DNA from: CAYWMY01 sp046352935
GTDB lineage: Bacteria > Pseudomonadota > Gammaproteobacteria > Steroidobacterales > Steroidobacteraceae
Reading direction: 5' to 3'
Length of the DNA: 64,000 nucleotides
NCBI GenBank assembly: GCA_046352935.1
Contig: JAXMGR010000005.1
Coordinates: forward strand, 1 to 64,000
Both the position numbers and the translations under genes were made by a program. Numbering within the stretch: the first letter of the stretch is position 1; every line of letters starts with the position of its first letter. Below are positions 45,327-54,016 of the stretch, piece by piece. The notes beneath the pieces are model-generated. The model had not been told where the DNA came from and did no database searches. It saw only the letters and a list, made by a program, of their open reading frames with translations.

Positions 45327-46673
45327 GTGGACTCACCAAGCGCCGTCGACGGGGCGGGTCTGAACGACCTCTACCCGGCCCACCTGCGTACCCTGATGGA
45401 CCGCACCGAGGCGGCACTGGCGGGCGCGGGGTGCGATGGCCTGATCGTTGCTGCAGGGCAGCCCATCGCAATGCCCTTCGACGATCAGGACTACCCGTTC
45501 CGGGCCAGTCCGTGGTACCGCTGGTGGATTCCGCGGGAGGACCCGGGTGCCTGCGTCGTTGTCGAGCCAGGCCACGAGCCCCTTTTGCTGCTGCCGCAAT
45601 CCGAGGACTTCTGGCATGTGCCGGGAGAGATGCCGCGGGACGGCTGGGCGCACGCATTGCGGATCCTGCCGGTCCGGTCGACCCGCGAACTGATCCAGCA
45701 CATCCCGCGGGGCCGTCGCTGGGCGGTACTGGGTGATGCCAGCGCATTGATGGAACTGGGAATACCGAGTCCACCCGCGTTGATCCATCACCTCGAATAC
45801 GACCGGGCCATCAAGACATCGTACGAGATCTCCTGCATCCGGAGCGCCAACGTGCTGGCGGCCAGGGCCCATCGAGCCGCCGGACGAGCGTTCCTGGCGG
45901 GGGCCGGCGAGTTCGACATCCACCTGGCCTACTGCAGCGCACTGCGACACCGGGAGAGCGAACTCCCTTACGACAATATCGTCGCGATCGGACGTCATGC
46001 TGCGGTCCTGCACTATCAGCGGATGGATCGCGATGCCGGGACGGAAGCAGGATCCCTGCTGCTCGATGCTGGTGCCTGCGTGCGGGGCTATGCGGCCGAC
46101 GTCAGCCGGACCCACCTGAGAGCCGCGAACCCGGAGATGGCAGCGCTGATTGCTGCATTGGACCGGCTGCAGCAAAGCCTGTGCGCCATGGTGCGCCCGG
46201 AGCAGGACTACGTCGACATCCACCTGCAGGCACACCTCGGGATCGGCGCCGTACTGCGGGAAGCCGGGCTGATCCGGGTCGATGGTCAGGCAGCCGCCGC
46301 TTCAGGGCTGACGTCCGTGTTCTTCCCACATGGTGTCGGTCACCTGCTCGGCCTGCAGGTCCACGATGCGGGCGGTCTCCTCGCCGACCGATACGGGACC
46401 CTGCGACCGCGCCCCGACGGCCATCCCTACCTGCGTCTGACGCGTCGCCTCGAGGCAGGCTTCGTCGTAACCATCGAGCCCGGCATCTATTTCATCGAGT
46501 CCCTGCTCGCACACGCCGCGGTCGGAGAACTTCGGGCGCTCATCGACTGGGGCCGCGTGGACGCACTGCGTCGCTTCGGGGGCATCCGTATCGAGGACGA
46601 CGTGGCGACCACCGCGACAGACCCTGAGAACCTCACAAGGGCGGCGTTCAGCTCGCTCGATACGGGGAATTGA
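45327..46673 (+). CDS. pepQ: Xaa-Pro dipeptidase (M24 family)
   Basis: Dinuclear-metal prolidase of 448 residues cleaving X-Pro dipeptides, close to the 443-residue E. coli PepQ. The five metal ligands are visible: two Asp in LLLDAGACVRGYAADVSRT, His in FFPHGVGHLLGLQVHD, and Glu in TIEPGIYF and IRIEDDV. The GTG start (MDSPSAVDG) is the first in-frame start and no strong ribosome-binding site precedes it. It is monocistronic on the plus strand, divergent from the small lipoprotein gene. Confidence 0.95.
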   Translation: MDSPSAVDGAGLNDLYPAHLRTLMDRTEAALAGAGCDGLIVAAGQPIAMPFDDQDYPFRASPWYRWWIPREDPGACVVVEPGHEPLLLLPQSEDFWHVPGEMPRDGWAHALRILPVRSTRELIQHIPRGRRWAVLGDASALMELGIPSPPALIHHLEYDRAIKTSYEISCIRSANVLAARAHRAAGRAFLAGAGEFDIHLAYCSALRHRESELPYDNIVAIGRHAAVLHYQRMDRDAGTEAGSLLLDAGACVRGYAADVSRTHLRAANPEMAALIAALDRLQQSLCAMVRPEQDYVDIHLQAHLGIGAVLREAGLIRVDGQAAAASGLTSVFFPHGVGHLLGLQVHDAGGLLADRYGTLRPRPDGHPYLRLTRRLEAGFVVTIEPGIYFIESLLAHAAVGELRALIDWGRVDALRRFGGIRIEDDVATTATDPENLTRAAFSSLDTGN

Positions 46674-46835
46674 TCCCGCCCACTCGGGCAAACCCGCCAG
46701 GAACCGGGCTTCGGGCCACCCGAGCTGCCCTCGCAGTACGTTGCCGGACAACTCGTGGCGTAGCCGCGCCAGCTGCCAGCCGTTGGTATGCTGCGCGGTA
46801 CCGGTGGGGCCGAACGGGGTCCGGAGGACGATCAC

Positions 46836-47201
46836 ATGAACGATGATTCGCCGCGAATGCCCAGTGATCCGATGTTCTGGCTGCTGCGCGAAGGCCGCGT
46901 CGAGGAATTCAATCGCCGACGGGCCGCAGGGACTTCGTGCGATCTCCGTCGCTGCAATCTGCGCGGACTCGATCTGCGCGGACTCGAGGCCGGCGGACTC
47001 GATCTCTCCGACTGTTATCTCCGACAGGCCGACCTGCGCGGAGTGGATCTGTCGGGGACGAAGCTCGAGGGTGCGAGCATCCACGGCGCCCATATCTCGG
47101 GCGCCTATTTCCCCCGGGAACTTCCCGCGGCAGAGATCGAATTGTCGCTGCGCACCGGGACCCGCATGCGTTATCGCCCGGGCCCCGGCTCCGTCGGATG
47201 A
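46836..47201 (+). CDS. Pentapeptide-repeat protein
   Basis: Small protein of 121 residues. The ATG (MNDDSPRMPSD) has GGAGG eight bases upstream. A short helical N-terminus (DPMFWLLREGRVEEFNRRR) is followed by about ten A(D/N)LRG-like pentapeptides (CDLRR CNLRG LDLRG, then LDLSD, QADLRG, VDLSG, KLEGAS, HISGAY), which form a right-handed beta-helix segment. There is no membrane helix. Function is unknown; similar short proteins can bind DNA-mimicking partners, but length and composition do not identify it as a gyrase-protecting Qnr. Confidence 0.8.
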   Translation: MNDDSPRMPSDPMFWLLREGRVEEFNRRRAAGTSCDLRRCNLRGLDLRGLEAGGLDLSDCYLRQADLRGVDLSGTKLEGASIHGAHISGAYFPRELPAAEIELSLRTGTRMRYRPGPGSVG

Positions 47202-47251
47202 CCCGGACCGTCACGGGAGCTCGCCTGGTGCGCCACCGCAGACGACGGGAA

Positions 47252-47284
47252 CGGGCCGTTCCGGCTCATCCGGAGCGCGGCCCG
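47252..47284. terminator. Candidate hairpin between convergent pentapeptide and mscL genes
   Basis: CGGGCC and GGCCCG arms enclose an inner TTCCGG/CCGGAG stem. There is no T-run on either strand, so it is at best a factor-dependent or weak bidirectional terminator. Confidence 0.3.
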
Positions 47285-47300
47285 TCACGCCGTAACGCAA

Positions 47301-47705
47301 TCAGCCTTTCTTGAGCAGGTCGCGGATCTCCTCGAGGAGCACTTCCTGCCGCGGAGGCGACGGCGGTGCCGCTGCCGGTGCCGGCGCAGGCGGTTTCTTG
47401 AGCCTGTTGATGCCCTTGACCGCCAGGAAGATCGCGAAGGCGATGATCAGGAAATCAAAGATCGCCTGGAGGAATACGCCGTACTTCAGAAGCACCGGCT
47501 CGTTGGTCGCAGCGTTCATGCCGAGAGTCAATGCGAGATCCGAGAAATTGATCCCGCCGACCACCCAGCCGAGCGCCGGCATGACGATCGCTTCCACGAG
47601 CGCAGAGACGATCTTGCCGAATGCGGCTCCGATCACGACGCCGACCGCGAGGTCGACGACATTGCCACGCATCGCGAATTCTTTGAACTCAGTCGCCAGA
47701 CTCAT
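47301..47705 (-). CDS. mscL: Large-conductance mechanosensitive channel
   Basis: Homopentameric osmotic safety valve, 134 residues (E. coli 136). The N-terminal amphipathic segment and first helix read MSLATEFKEFAMRGNVVDLA then VGVVIGAAFGKIVSALVEAI; the second helix is FLIIAFAIFLAVKGINRL; the C-terminal bundle EEIRDLLKKG is present after a Pro/Ala linker. It is convergent with the pentapeptide gene and downstream of the rplQ terminator. Confidence 0.96.
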   Translation of the reverse strand: MSLATEFKEFAMRGNVVDLAVGVVIGAAFGKIVSALVEAIVMPALGWVVGGINFSDLALTLGMNAATNEPVLLKYGVFLQAIFDFLIIAFAIFLAVKGINRLKKPPAPAPAAAPPSPPRQEVLLEEIRDLLKKG

Positions 47706-47815
47706 GCTTGTTCTCCGTTGTTGCCCGTCGTCCCTGGACGCCCGTCTGGGAGCGGGCTCGCGGCTACCTTACGGAATCCGGAGGTAGCACGGAAGTCCGT
47801 GCCCGTTCCAGGCAC

Positions 47816-47840
47816 AAAAAAAGGCCGGATGACTCCGGCC
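47816..47840 (-). terminator. Rho-independent terminator after rplQ
   Basis: On the minus strand the perfect hairpin GGCCGGA-GTCA-TCCGGCC is followed by seven T residues, 66 bases after the rplQ stop. It ends the alpha operon and isolates mscL. Confidence 0.9.
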
Positions 47841-47906
47841 TTCTTCCACTGGCGACCAAGGAGGCTGCTGACCTTGACGGAGCAGACTCGAAGGAGTGGA
47901 AATCGG

Positions 47907-48347
47907 TCAGCCCGCAGCAGCCCGCCGACGCCGCGGCCTGGAGGTCTTCGCCTCGGCCTTTGCGGACGCCTGCTCACCGGGCGCGGCAGACGCACGCTCG
48001 ACGAACTGCATCAGGGCCATCGGGGCGGAATCTCCGGCCCGCGGATCCATCTTCAGGATCCGCGTATAGCCACCGGCCCGGCTCCTGAACCGCGGACCGA
48101 CTTCCTCGAACAGCTTGCGCACGACCTCGGCATCACGCAGCTGCGAGAACGCCAGGCGGCGCCCGGCCTGTGAATCAGCCTTGCCCAGGGTGATCAGCGG
48201 CTCGACGACACGCCGCAGCTCCTTGGCCTTCGGCAGCGTCGTGCGGATGGTCTCGTAACGGATCAGCGCAGCGGCCATGTTGCGCATCAACGCCTTGCGG
48301 TGGGCGCTGTTGCGGGAAAGCTGGCGGCCGGACAGGTGGTGGCGCAT
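47907..48347 (-). CDS. rplQ: 50S ribosomal protein L17
   Basis: L17 of 146 residues starting MRHHLSGRQLSRNSAHRKAL, as in all bacteria, with FGEVGPRFRSR-like EVGPRFRSRAGGYTRI in the middle. The usual core is about 127 residues; the additional basic Ala/Arg tail (RPRRRRAAAG) is lineage-specific. Last gene of the alpha operon, 33 bases after rpoA. Confidence 0.97.
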   Translation of the reverse strand: MRHHLSGRQLSRNSAHRKALMRNMAAALIRYETIRTTLPKAKELRRVVEPLITLGKADSQAGRRLAFSQLRDAEVVRKLFEEVGPRFRSRAGGYTRILKMDPRAGDSAPMALMQFVERASAAPGEQASAKAEAKTSRPRRRRAAAG

Positions 48348-48380
48348 GGTCCTCTGGTCCTCTCGTTGCTCGTACTCGGA

Positions 48381-49385
48381 TCACGCCAGCTTGAGCTGGT
48401 CCTCGCGGCGCAGGCTCGCTGGCGGCCAGCCTTCCAGCCTCATGCCGAGCGAGAGGCCGTGGCTCTCGAGCACTTCCTTGATTTCGGTGAGCGACTTCTT
48501 GCCGAGGTTCGGCGTACGCAGCAACTCGACCTCGGTGCGCTGCACGAGATCTCCGATGTAGTGAATGTTCTCCGCCTTCAGGCAGTTGGCACTGCGAACC
48601 GTGAGCTCCAGCTCATCGACAGGACGCAGCAGGATCGGATCGAACGGCGTTCCCGGCAACGGGAGTGCAGACTCACCCTGGCCTTCCAGGTCCACGAACA
48701 CGGTCAGTTGATCCTTCAGGATGTTGCCCGCGCGGCGGATCGCCTCCTCCGGATCGATCGTGCCGTTGGTCTCGACGTCGATGATCAGTTTGTCGAGGTC
48801 GGTTCGCTGCTCGACGCGCGCCGACTCGATCGCATAGGTCACGCGACGGATCGGGCTGAACGAGGCGTCCAGCTGCAGGCGACCGATGGGCCGGCTCTGC
48901 TCCTCGAAGTTCACCGTCGTCGCAGCGGGCCGATACCCACGACCCCGCTCGATCTTGAGGGTCATGTTGAACTCGACCGCCTTGTTGATGTTGGCGATCA
49001 CGAGGTCGCCATTGACGATCTCGACATCGTGGTCCACCTGAATGTCGCCCGCGGTGACGGGACCGGGGCCCTTCTTCGACAGTCGCAGCTCGGCGACCTC
49101 GCGGCTGTGCATGCGCAGCGCAAGTCCCTTGAGGTTCAGGAGGATGTCGACCACGTCCTCCTGCACACCCTCGATGCTGGTGTACTCGTGGAGAACGCCG
49201 TCGATCTCGACCTCCGTGACGGCGGCCCCCGGCATGGACGACAGCAGGACGCGGCGCAGCGCGTTGCCCAGCGTGTGCCCGAAACCGCGTTCGAACGGCT
49301 CGATCACGATGCGTGCATGGCGCGGGCCTGCGGCCGTGACCTTCACCGATTTCGGCTTGAGAAATTCCGTGGCGGATCCCTGCAT
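48381..49385 (-). CDS. rpoA: RNA polymerase alpha subunit
   Basis: Alpha subunit of 334 residues, with the N-terminal dimerisation domain (FERGFGHTLGNALRRVLLSSMPGAAVTE is spread over residues 30-57) and the C-terminal DNA/activator-binding domain (LLRTPNLGKKSLTEIKEVL). The ATG at MQGSATEFLKP aligns exactly with the E. coli start; a GTG three codons earlier is rejected. Located between rpsD and rplQ. Confidence 0.98.
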   Translation of the reverse strand: MQGSATEFLKPKSVKVTAAGPRHARIVIEPFERGFGHTLGNALRRVLLSSMPGAAVTEVEIDGVLHEYTSIEGVQEDVVDILLNLKGLALRMHSREVAELRLSKKGPGPVTAGDIQVDHDVEIVNGDLVIANINKAVEFNMTLKIERGRGYRPAATTVNFEEQSRPIGRLQLDASFSPIRRVTYAIESARVEQRTDLDKLIIDVETNGTIDPEEAIRRAGNILKDQLTVFVDLEGQGESALPLPGTPFDPILLRPVDELELTVRSANCLKAENIHYIGDLVQRTEVELLRTPNLGKKSLTEIKEVLESHGLSLGMRLEGWPPASLRREDQLKLA

Positions 49386-49403
49386 GACCGTCACACCTAT
49401 CCG

Positions 49404-50027
49404 TTACTTCGAGTAAAGCTCGACGACGAGGTTCTCGTTGATGTCGGGCAGAATCTGATCGCGATCCGGAAGTGCCTTCAGCACTCCCGAGAACTTCTTG
49501 TCATCGACTTCGACCCAGTCCGGCAGCCCGACCTGGGCCGACATCTGCACGGCATTCTGGATGCGCAGCTGCTTCTGGGCGCCCTCGCGGATGCCGACGG
49601 TGTCACCCGCCTTGCACTGGTAGGACGGCACGTTGACGATCTCACCGTTGACCACCACTGCCTTGTGGCCCACCAGCTGCCGGGCCTCCGCGCGCGTCGC
49701 GGCGAATCCCATGCGGAACACCACGTTGTCGAGGCGCGCCTCCAGGAAGCGCAGCAGGTTCTCGCCCGTGGAACCGGGGCGACCCGCAGCCTTGGCGTAG
49801 TAGTTCGCGAACTGACGTTCCAGCACTCCGTACATGCGGCGCAGCTTCTGCTTTTCGCGCAGCTGCAGTCCGTAGTCGGACAGGCGCGAACGGCGCTCAC
49901 CCTTGATGCCGCCCGGCGGAACCTCGAGCTTGCACTTGCTCTCGAGCGGCTTGACGCCGCTCTTCAGGAACAGATCAGTGCCCTCGCGACGCGAGAGCTT
50001 GCACTTGGGACCGAGATACCTGGCCAT
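49404..50027 (-). CDS. rpsD: 30S ribosomal protein S4
   Basis: S4 of 207 residues (E. coli 206), a primary 16S rRNA binder and, in E. coli, translational repressor of the alpha operon. MARYLGPKCKLSRREGTDLF starts it and the S4 RNA-binding fold contains RLDNVVFRMGFAATRAEARQ. Only one cysteine pair remains, so it is the zinc-free (C-) type. Confidence 0.98.
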   Translation of the reverse strand: MARYLGPKCKLSRREGTDLFLKSGVKPLESKCKLEVPPGGIKGERRSRLSDYGLQLREKQKLRRMYGVLERQFANYYAKAAGRPGSTGENLLRFLEARLDNVVFRMGFAATRAEARQLVGHKAVVVNGEIVNVPSYQCKAGDTVGIREGAQKQLRIQNAVQMSAQVGLPDWVEVDDKKFSGVLKALPDRDQILPDINENLVVELYSK

Positions 50028-50040
50028 GTTCCCCTATTCC

Positions 50041-50457
50041 TCAGACACGCCGCTTCTTGGGCGGACGGCAACCGTTGTGCGGAATCGGCGTCACGTCCGC
50101 GATCGACGAAACCTTCAGGCCGCAGGCATTCAGCGCGCGGACTGCAGACTCGCGGCCCGGCCCGGGACCCTTGACGTGAACTTCAACCGTTCTCAGGCCG
50201 TACTCCTGCGCCGCAGTGCCCGCCTTCTCCGCGGCAACCTGCGCCGCGAACGGCGTGCTCTTTCGCGAACCACGGAACCCGCAGCCGCCAGAGGTCGCCC
50301 AGGAGAGAGTGTTCCCCTGGCGATCGGTGATGGTCACGATCGTGTTGTTGAACGACGCGTGCACATGGGCGATGCCATCGGACACCTGCCGCTTCGCCTT
50401 CTTGCGGGTCTTGCCTGCCGCAGCGGCGGCCGACCCTGACTGCTTCTGTTCAGCCAT
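50041..50457 (-). CDS. rpsK: 30S ribosomal protein S11
   Basis: S11 of 138 residues, part of the 30S platform. The N-terminus has a 10-residue Ala/Ser/Gly extension before KTRKKAKRQVSDGIAHVHAS; the C-terminus DVTPIPHNGCRPPKKRRV is canonical. It lies 13 bases before rpsD and 40 after rpsM. Confidence 0.98.
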   Translation of the reverse strand: MAEQKQSGSAAAAAGKTRKKAKRQVSDGIAHVHASFNNTIVTITDRQGNTLSWATSGGCGFRGSRKSTPFAAQVAAEKAGTAAQEYGLRTVEVHVKGPGPGRESAVRALNACGLKVSSIADVTPIPHNGCRPPKKRRV

Positions 50458-50497
50458 CTTTTGCTTCCCGAGTCCTCGTCTGGATCAGCCGGCGCGA

Positions 50498-50878
50498 TCA
50501 GGCCTTGCCCGGCTGGGCGTTGGTCTTCACCGCGGCGCGGCGCGGCCCCTTGCGCGTGCGCGCGTTCGTGCGTGTGCGCTGACCGCGGCACGGCAGGCCC
50601 TTGCGATGCCGGATGCCGCGATACGCGCCGAGGTCCATCAGACGCTTGACGCCCATGGCGTTCTCGCGGCGCAGATCACCCTCGACAGTGAAACGAGCGA
50701 CCTGCCCGCGCAGGGCGGCAACCTCCGCCTCCGTCAGGTCGCGGACCTTCGTCGTCGGAGCCACCCCTGCGGCCTCGCAGATGGCGGCGGCGCGTGACCG
50801 GCCGACGCCGAAGATGTGGGTCAGCCCGATCACGATGTGCTTGTTGACCGGAATATTGATGCCGGCGATGCGTGCCAT
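50498..50878 (-). CDS. rpsM: 30S ribosomal protein S13
   Basis: S13 of 126 residues at the head of the 30S subunit contacting tRNA and S19. MARIAGINIPVNKHIVIGLT at the N-terminus and RHRKGLPCRGQRTRTNARTR in the basic tail are diagnostic. First gene of the alpha operon, preceded by a putative promoter in the rpmJ-rpsM gap. Confidence 0.98.
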   Translation of the reverse strand: MARIAGINIPVNKHIVIGLTHIFGVGRSRAAAICEAAGVAPTTKVRDLTEAEVAALRGQVARFTVEGDLRRENAMGVKRLMDLGAYRGIRHRKGLPCRGQRTRTNARTRKGPRRAAVKTNAQPGKA

Positions 50879-50915
50879 GGCGATCGATCCCTATTAGCGC
50901 TGAGAAAAGCGAATC

Positions 50916-50944
50916 AGTTTATCGCAAAAAGCCGCGGCCCTCAA
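50916..50944 (-). promoter_or_regulatory. Putative alpha-operon promoter between rpmJ and rpsM
   Basis: On the minus strand TTGAGG and TAAACT are separated by exactly 17 bases. The -10 lies 38 bases before the rpsM ATG. It would let rpsM-rpsK-rpsD-rpoA-rplQ be transcribed independently of the spc operon, as happens in E. coli. Confidence 0.5.
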
Positions 50945-50958
50945 TGCGGGCGGCGTCT

Positions 50959-51075
50959 TCAACCCTGCCGCTGCTTGTGGCGCGCATCCGACGAACAGAT
51001 GACGCGCACGACACCTTTGCGACGGACGATCTTGCAGTTCTTGCAGATCTTCTTTACCGACGGACGTACCTTCAT
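50959..51075 (-). CDS. rpmJ: 50S ribosomal protein L36
   Basis: L36 of 38 residues starting MKVRPSVKKICKNCKIVRRK. The zinc ligands Cys11, Cys14, Cys27 and His33 are all present, so this is the C+ (zinc-binding) form. Found by direct translation between secY and rpsM, its usual place. Confidence 0.97.
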   Translation of the reverse strand: MKVRPSVKKICKNCKIVRRKGVVRVICSSDARHKQRQG

Positions 51076-51108
51076 GACTCGACTCCCGGACCCGGATACC
51101 CGGCCCCT

Positions 51109-52461
51109 TCAGCGTGGCGCGCCGGGACGGCCGCCGCCCCGCAGGTTCGCCTTCCTCATCAGGCTCTCGTACTGATGAGACGTTAGATGCGTATAGAGCT
51201 GCGTGATGAAATCGATCACGACCACCACGATGATCAGCAGCGACGTGCCGCCGAAATAGAACGGAACTCTGCCATAGGCGGTCAGCAGCTCCGGCAGGAG
51301 GCATACGCCCGTGATGTAGAGCGCGCCCCACACGGTGAGACGCGTGAGCACCTTGTCGATGTATTCGCCCGTGTTCTGGCCGGGCCGGATGCCAGGGATG
51401 AAGGCCCCGCCCTTCTTGAGGTTGTCCGCGGTCTCCCGCGAATTGAACACGAGCGCGGTGTAGAAGAACGCGAAAAAGATGATCAGCACCGAGTACAGCA
51501 GGATGTGCAGCGGCTGGCCATAGCCGAGCGCAGCCGCGATGTTCTGCAGCACGGTCTGCACTGCACCCGGCGCCGCACCGGTCGCGAAGAAATTCGCGAT
51601 CGTGGCCGGGAACAGCAGCAGTGACGACGCGAAGATCGGCGGGATGACTCCCGACATGTTGAGCTTGAAAGGCAGGTGCGTCGTCTGGCCGGCCATCATC
51701 CGCCGCCCCACCTGACGCTTGGCGTAATTGACCGGGATCCGCCGCTGACCGGTCTCGACGAAGACACAGAATGCGGTCACCGCAGCGATCAGCACCACGA
51801 GCAGGATGGCGAAGGCCGGATTCATCTCGCCGGTACGGACCTGCTCGAGCGTGTTGCCGATGGCAGCGGGCAGCCCGGCGACGATGCCGGACAGGATGAT
51901 CATCGAGATGCCGTTGCCGATGCCGCGCTCCGTGATCTGCTCACCGAGCCACATCAGGAACATGCTGCCCGTCGTCAGCGTGACGGTCGCCACGAAGAGG
52001 AAATTGAGGCCCGGGCTGATCGCAACGCCCTGGTTCTGGAACGCGGTCGCCGCACCGAAGCCCTGGAAAGCCGCCAGCGCGACCGTGAGGAGACGGGTGT
52101 AGTGGGTGAGCTTGCGCCGTCCGGACTCACCTTCCTTGCGCAGCGACTGCAGAGAAGGCACGACCGTCGCGAAGATCTGCACGATGATCGACGCCGAGAT
52201 GTACGGCATCACACCCATCGCGAAGATCGACAGACGCGACAACGCACCGCCGGAGAACATGTTGAACAGCCCGAGGATCGTTCCTTCCTGCTGCTGGAAC
52301 AGCCGTTCGAGGGCGACCGGATCGATACCCGGCACCGGCACGAACGTGCCCGTGCGGTAGACGACCAACGCCCCGAGCAGGAACAGCAGGCGGCCGCGGA
52401 TCTCGGCGAAACGCGCGGCGTTGCCGAGGGAAAGGCCGGGGCTGGCTGCTGTCGATGCCAC
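51109..52461 (-). CDS. secY: Preprotein translocase subunit SecY
   Basis: Channel-forming subunit of the Sec translocon, 450 residues with ten hydrophobic helices. The plug and N-terminal part contain GTFVPVPGIDP, and the long loop PVNYAKRQVGRRM and C-terminal FIPGIRPGQNTGEYID are conserved. The GTG start gives MASTAASPGLSLGNAARF. It lies between rplO and rpmJ at the end of the spc operon. Confidence 0.97.
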   Translation of the reverse strand: MASTAASPGLSLGNAARFAEIRGRLLFLLGALVVYRTGTFVPVPGIDPVALERLFQQQEGTILGLFNMFSGGALSRLSIFAMGVMPYISASIIVQIFATVVPSLQSLRKEGESGRRKLTHYTRLLTVALAAFQGFGAATAFQNQGVAISPGLNFLFVATVTLTTGSMFLMWLGEQITERGIGNGISMIILSGIVAGLPAAIGNTLEQVRTGEMNPAFAILLVVLIAAVTAFCVFVETGQRRIPVNYAKRQVGRRMMAGQTTHLPFKLNMSGVIPPIFASSLLLFPATIANFFATGAAPGAVQTVLQNIAAALGYGQPLHILLYSVLIIFFAFFYTALVFNSRETADNLKKGGAFIPGIRPGQNTGEYIDKVLTRLTVWGALYITGVCLLPELLTAYGRVPFYFGGTSLLIIVVVVIDFITQLYTHLTSHQYESLMRKANLRGGGRPGAPR

Positions 52462-52486
52462 CTGGATGAACCTGCGAGGGGGGACT

Positions 52487-52930
52487 TCAGACGGCTTCGA
52501 GGCGGCCGCCGGCCTGCTCGATCGCAGCCCTGGCGCCCTTCGTTGCCACGACCCCGGGGCCCTTGACGGTCACCGCGCGCGCAATCGATCCAGACAGGAT
52601 GATCTTGGCGCGATCGATCTCGTTCGCGATCACCGACGCGACCTTCAGGGCCGCCAGGTCGATGACCTCGCCCTTGACCTTGGAAAGATCGGTCAACGTG
52701 ACTTCGGCACGCGTCGGTGCCACCTTGGAACGGAAGCCCGTCTTGGGCAGGCGTCGCTGCAGCGGCATCTGGCCACCCTCGAAGCCCACCTTGTGGTAGC
52801 CGCCCTTGCGCGCCTTCTGGCCCTTGACCCCGCGCCCGCAGGTCTTTCCCTGCCCCGCCGAGGCCCCGCGGCCGACCCGCAGCTTCGGGCGCTTGCTGCC
52901 CGGCGACGGCTTGATCGTGTTCAGACGCAT
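52487..52930 (-). CDS. rplO: 50S ribosomal protein L15
   Basis: L15 of 147 residues, a late-assembly 50S protein. MRLNTIKPSPGSKRPKLRVG and RGASAGQGKTCGRGVKGQKA are the conserved Gly/Lys-rich N-terminal loop. Ten bases after rpmD. Confidence 0.97.
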   Translation of the reverse strand: MRLNTIKPSPGSKRPKLRVGRGASAGQGKTCGRGVKGQKARKGGYHKVGFEGGQMPLQRRLPKTGFRSKVAPTRAEVTLTDLSKVKGEVIDLAALKVASVIANEIDRAKIILSGSIARAVTVKGPGVVATKGARAAIEQAGGRLEAV

Positions 52931-52940
52931 GGACGACTCC

Positions 52941-53126
52941 TCAGGCCTGTTCGACGCGCAGCAGGTGCTGCGCGGTACGGATCATGCCGCGATTCGCCGG
53001 TGTATCGATGACGACCCGGCTGTCGCGGATACGGCGCAGGCCCAGCCCGTGTACCGACGCCCGGATGTTCTGCAGCTGGCCGTGGATGCTTCCGGTCAGC
53101 GTTACCTTGAGCTTTGCGGTGGTCAT
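52941..53126 (-). CDS. rpmD: 50S ribosomal protein L30
   Basis: L30 of 61 residues (MTTAKLKVTLTGSIHGQL; core GLRRIRDSRVVIDTPANRGM). The ATG was chosen to match the family's 58-61-residue size; the open frame continues upstream into rpsE. Four bases downstream of the rpsE stop. Confidence 0.96.
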   Translation of the reverse strand: MTTAKLKVTLTGSIHGQLQNIRASVHGLGLRRIRDSRVVIDTPANRGMIRTAQHLLRVEQA

Positions 53127-53130
53127 GGCT

Positions 53131-53637
53131 TCAACCCGTGACTTCCTCGACGGTCTTGCCGCGCTTCGCCGCGATGCGTTCCGGCGAAGCGACGTTGGCG
53201 AGCGCATTGAAGGTCGCGCGCACCACATTGATCGGATTGCGCGACCCATAGCTCTTCGCCAGGACGTTGCGCACACCGGCACATTCGAACACGGCGCGCA
53301 TGCCGCCGCCCGCGATCACACCGGTGCCGTCCGAGGCAGGCTGCATGTAGACGCGCGTCGTACCGTGGCGACCGTGCACCGCGTAGTGCAGCGTAGCTGC
53401 CTTCAGCGGGACGTTGACCATGCTCTTGCGGGCCTGCTGCATCGCCTTGGCGATCGCAACCGGCACTTCACGCGCCTTCCCGTAGCCGAAACCCACCCGA
53501 CCCGCACCGTCACCCACGACGGTGAGCGCCGTGAACCCGAACTGGCGGCCGCCCTTGACGACCTTGGCCGTGCGGTTCACGGCCACGAGCTTTTCCAGAT
53601 ACTCGTCGCCAGCGCCCGACTTCTCGATTCGCGCCAT
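53131..53637 (-). CDS. rpsE: 30S ribosomal protein S5
   Basis: S5 of 168 residues, needed for decoding accuracy and 30S assembly. KLVAVNRTAKVVKGGRQFGF and GRVGFGYGKAREVPVAIAKA are the conserved S5 N-domain; IKVVRAT-like NPINVVRATFNAL ends it. Confidence 0.97.
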   Translation of the reverse strand: MARIEKSGAGDEYLEKLVAVNRTAKVVKGGRQFGFTALTVVGDGAGRVGFGYGKAREVPVAIAKAMQQARKSMVNVPLKAATLHYAVHGRHGTTRVYMQPASDGTGVIAGGGMRAVFECAGVRNVLAKSYGSRNPINVVRATFNALANVASPERIAAKRGKTVEEVTG

Positions 53638-53650
53638 AGCAGTCCCCTTG

Positions 53651-54013
53651 TCAGAACTCGAGGCCGGCTTCGCGGGCCGCCTCGGCCAGCGCCTTGACGC
53701 GGCCGTGATACATGAAACCGGAACGGTCGAACGCCACTCTCGTGATCCCCGCAGCCTTCGCCCGCTCGGCGATGGCGCGGCCTACGGCGGCTGCCGCAGC
53801 AGCGTTGCCGGTGCCCTCGAGATCCTTGCTGACGGCTTCCTGAACCGTGCTGGCGCTGGCCAGAACCCGGTCGCCATCGGCGGAAATGATCTGCGCGTAG
53901 ATGTGCCGCGGCGTGCGGTGCACCGTGAGGCGCACGGCTTTGAGCTCGCGAATCTTGGCCCGTCCGCGGGTTGCGCGGCGCTGCCGGGCGTCCTTCTTGC
54001 TCTCTCGTGCCAT
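53651..54013 (-). CDS. rplR: 50S ribosomal protein L18
   Basis: L18 of 120 residues, binding 5S rRNA. RLTVHRTPRHIYAQII and AFDRSGFMYHGRVKALAEAA are the recognised family segments. Between rplF and rpsE. Confidence 0.97.
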   Translation of the reverse strand: MARESKKDARQRRATRGRAKIRELKAVRLTVHRTPRHIYAQIISADGDRVLASASTVQEAVSKDLEGTGNAAAAAAVGRAIAERAKAAGITRVAFDRSGFMYHGRVKALAEAAREAGLEF

Positions 54014-54016
54014 GGC

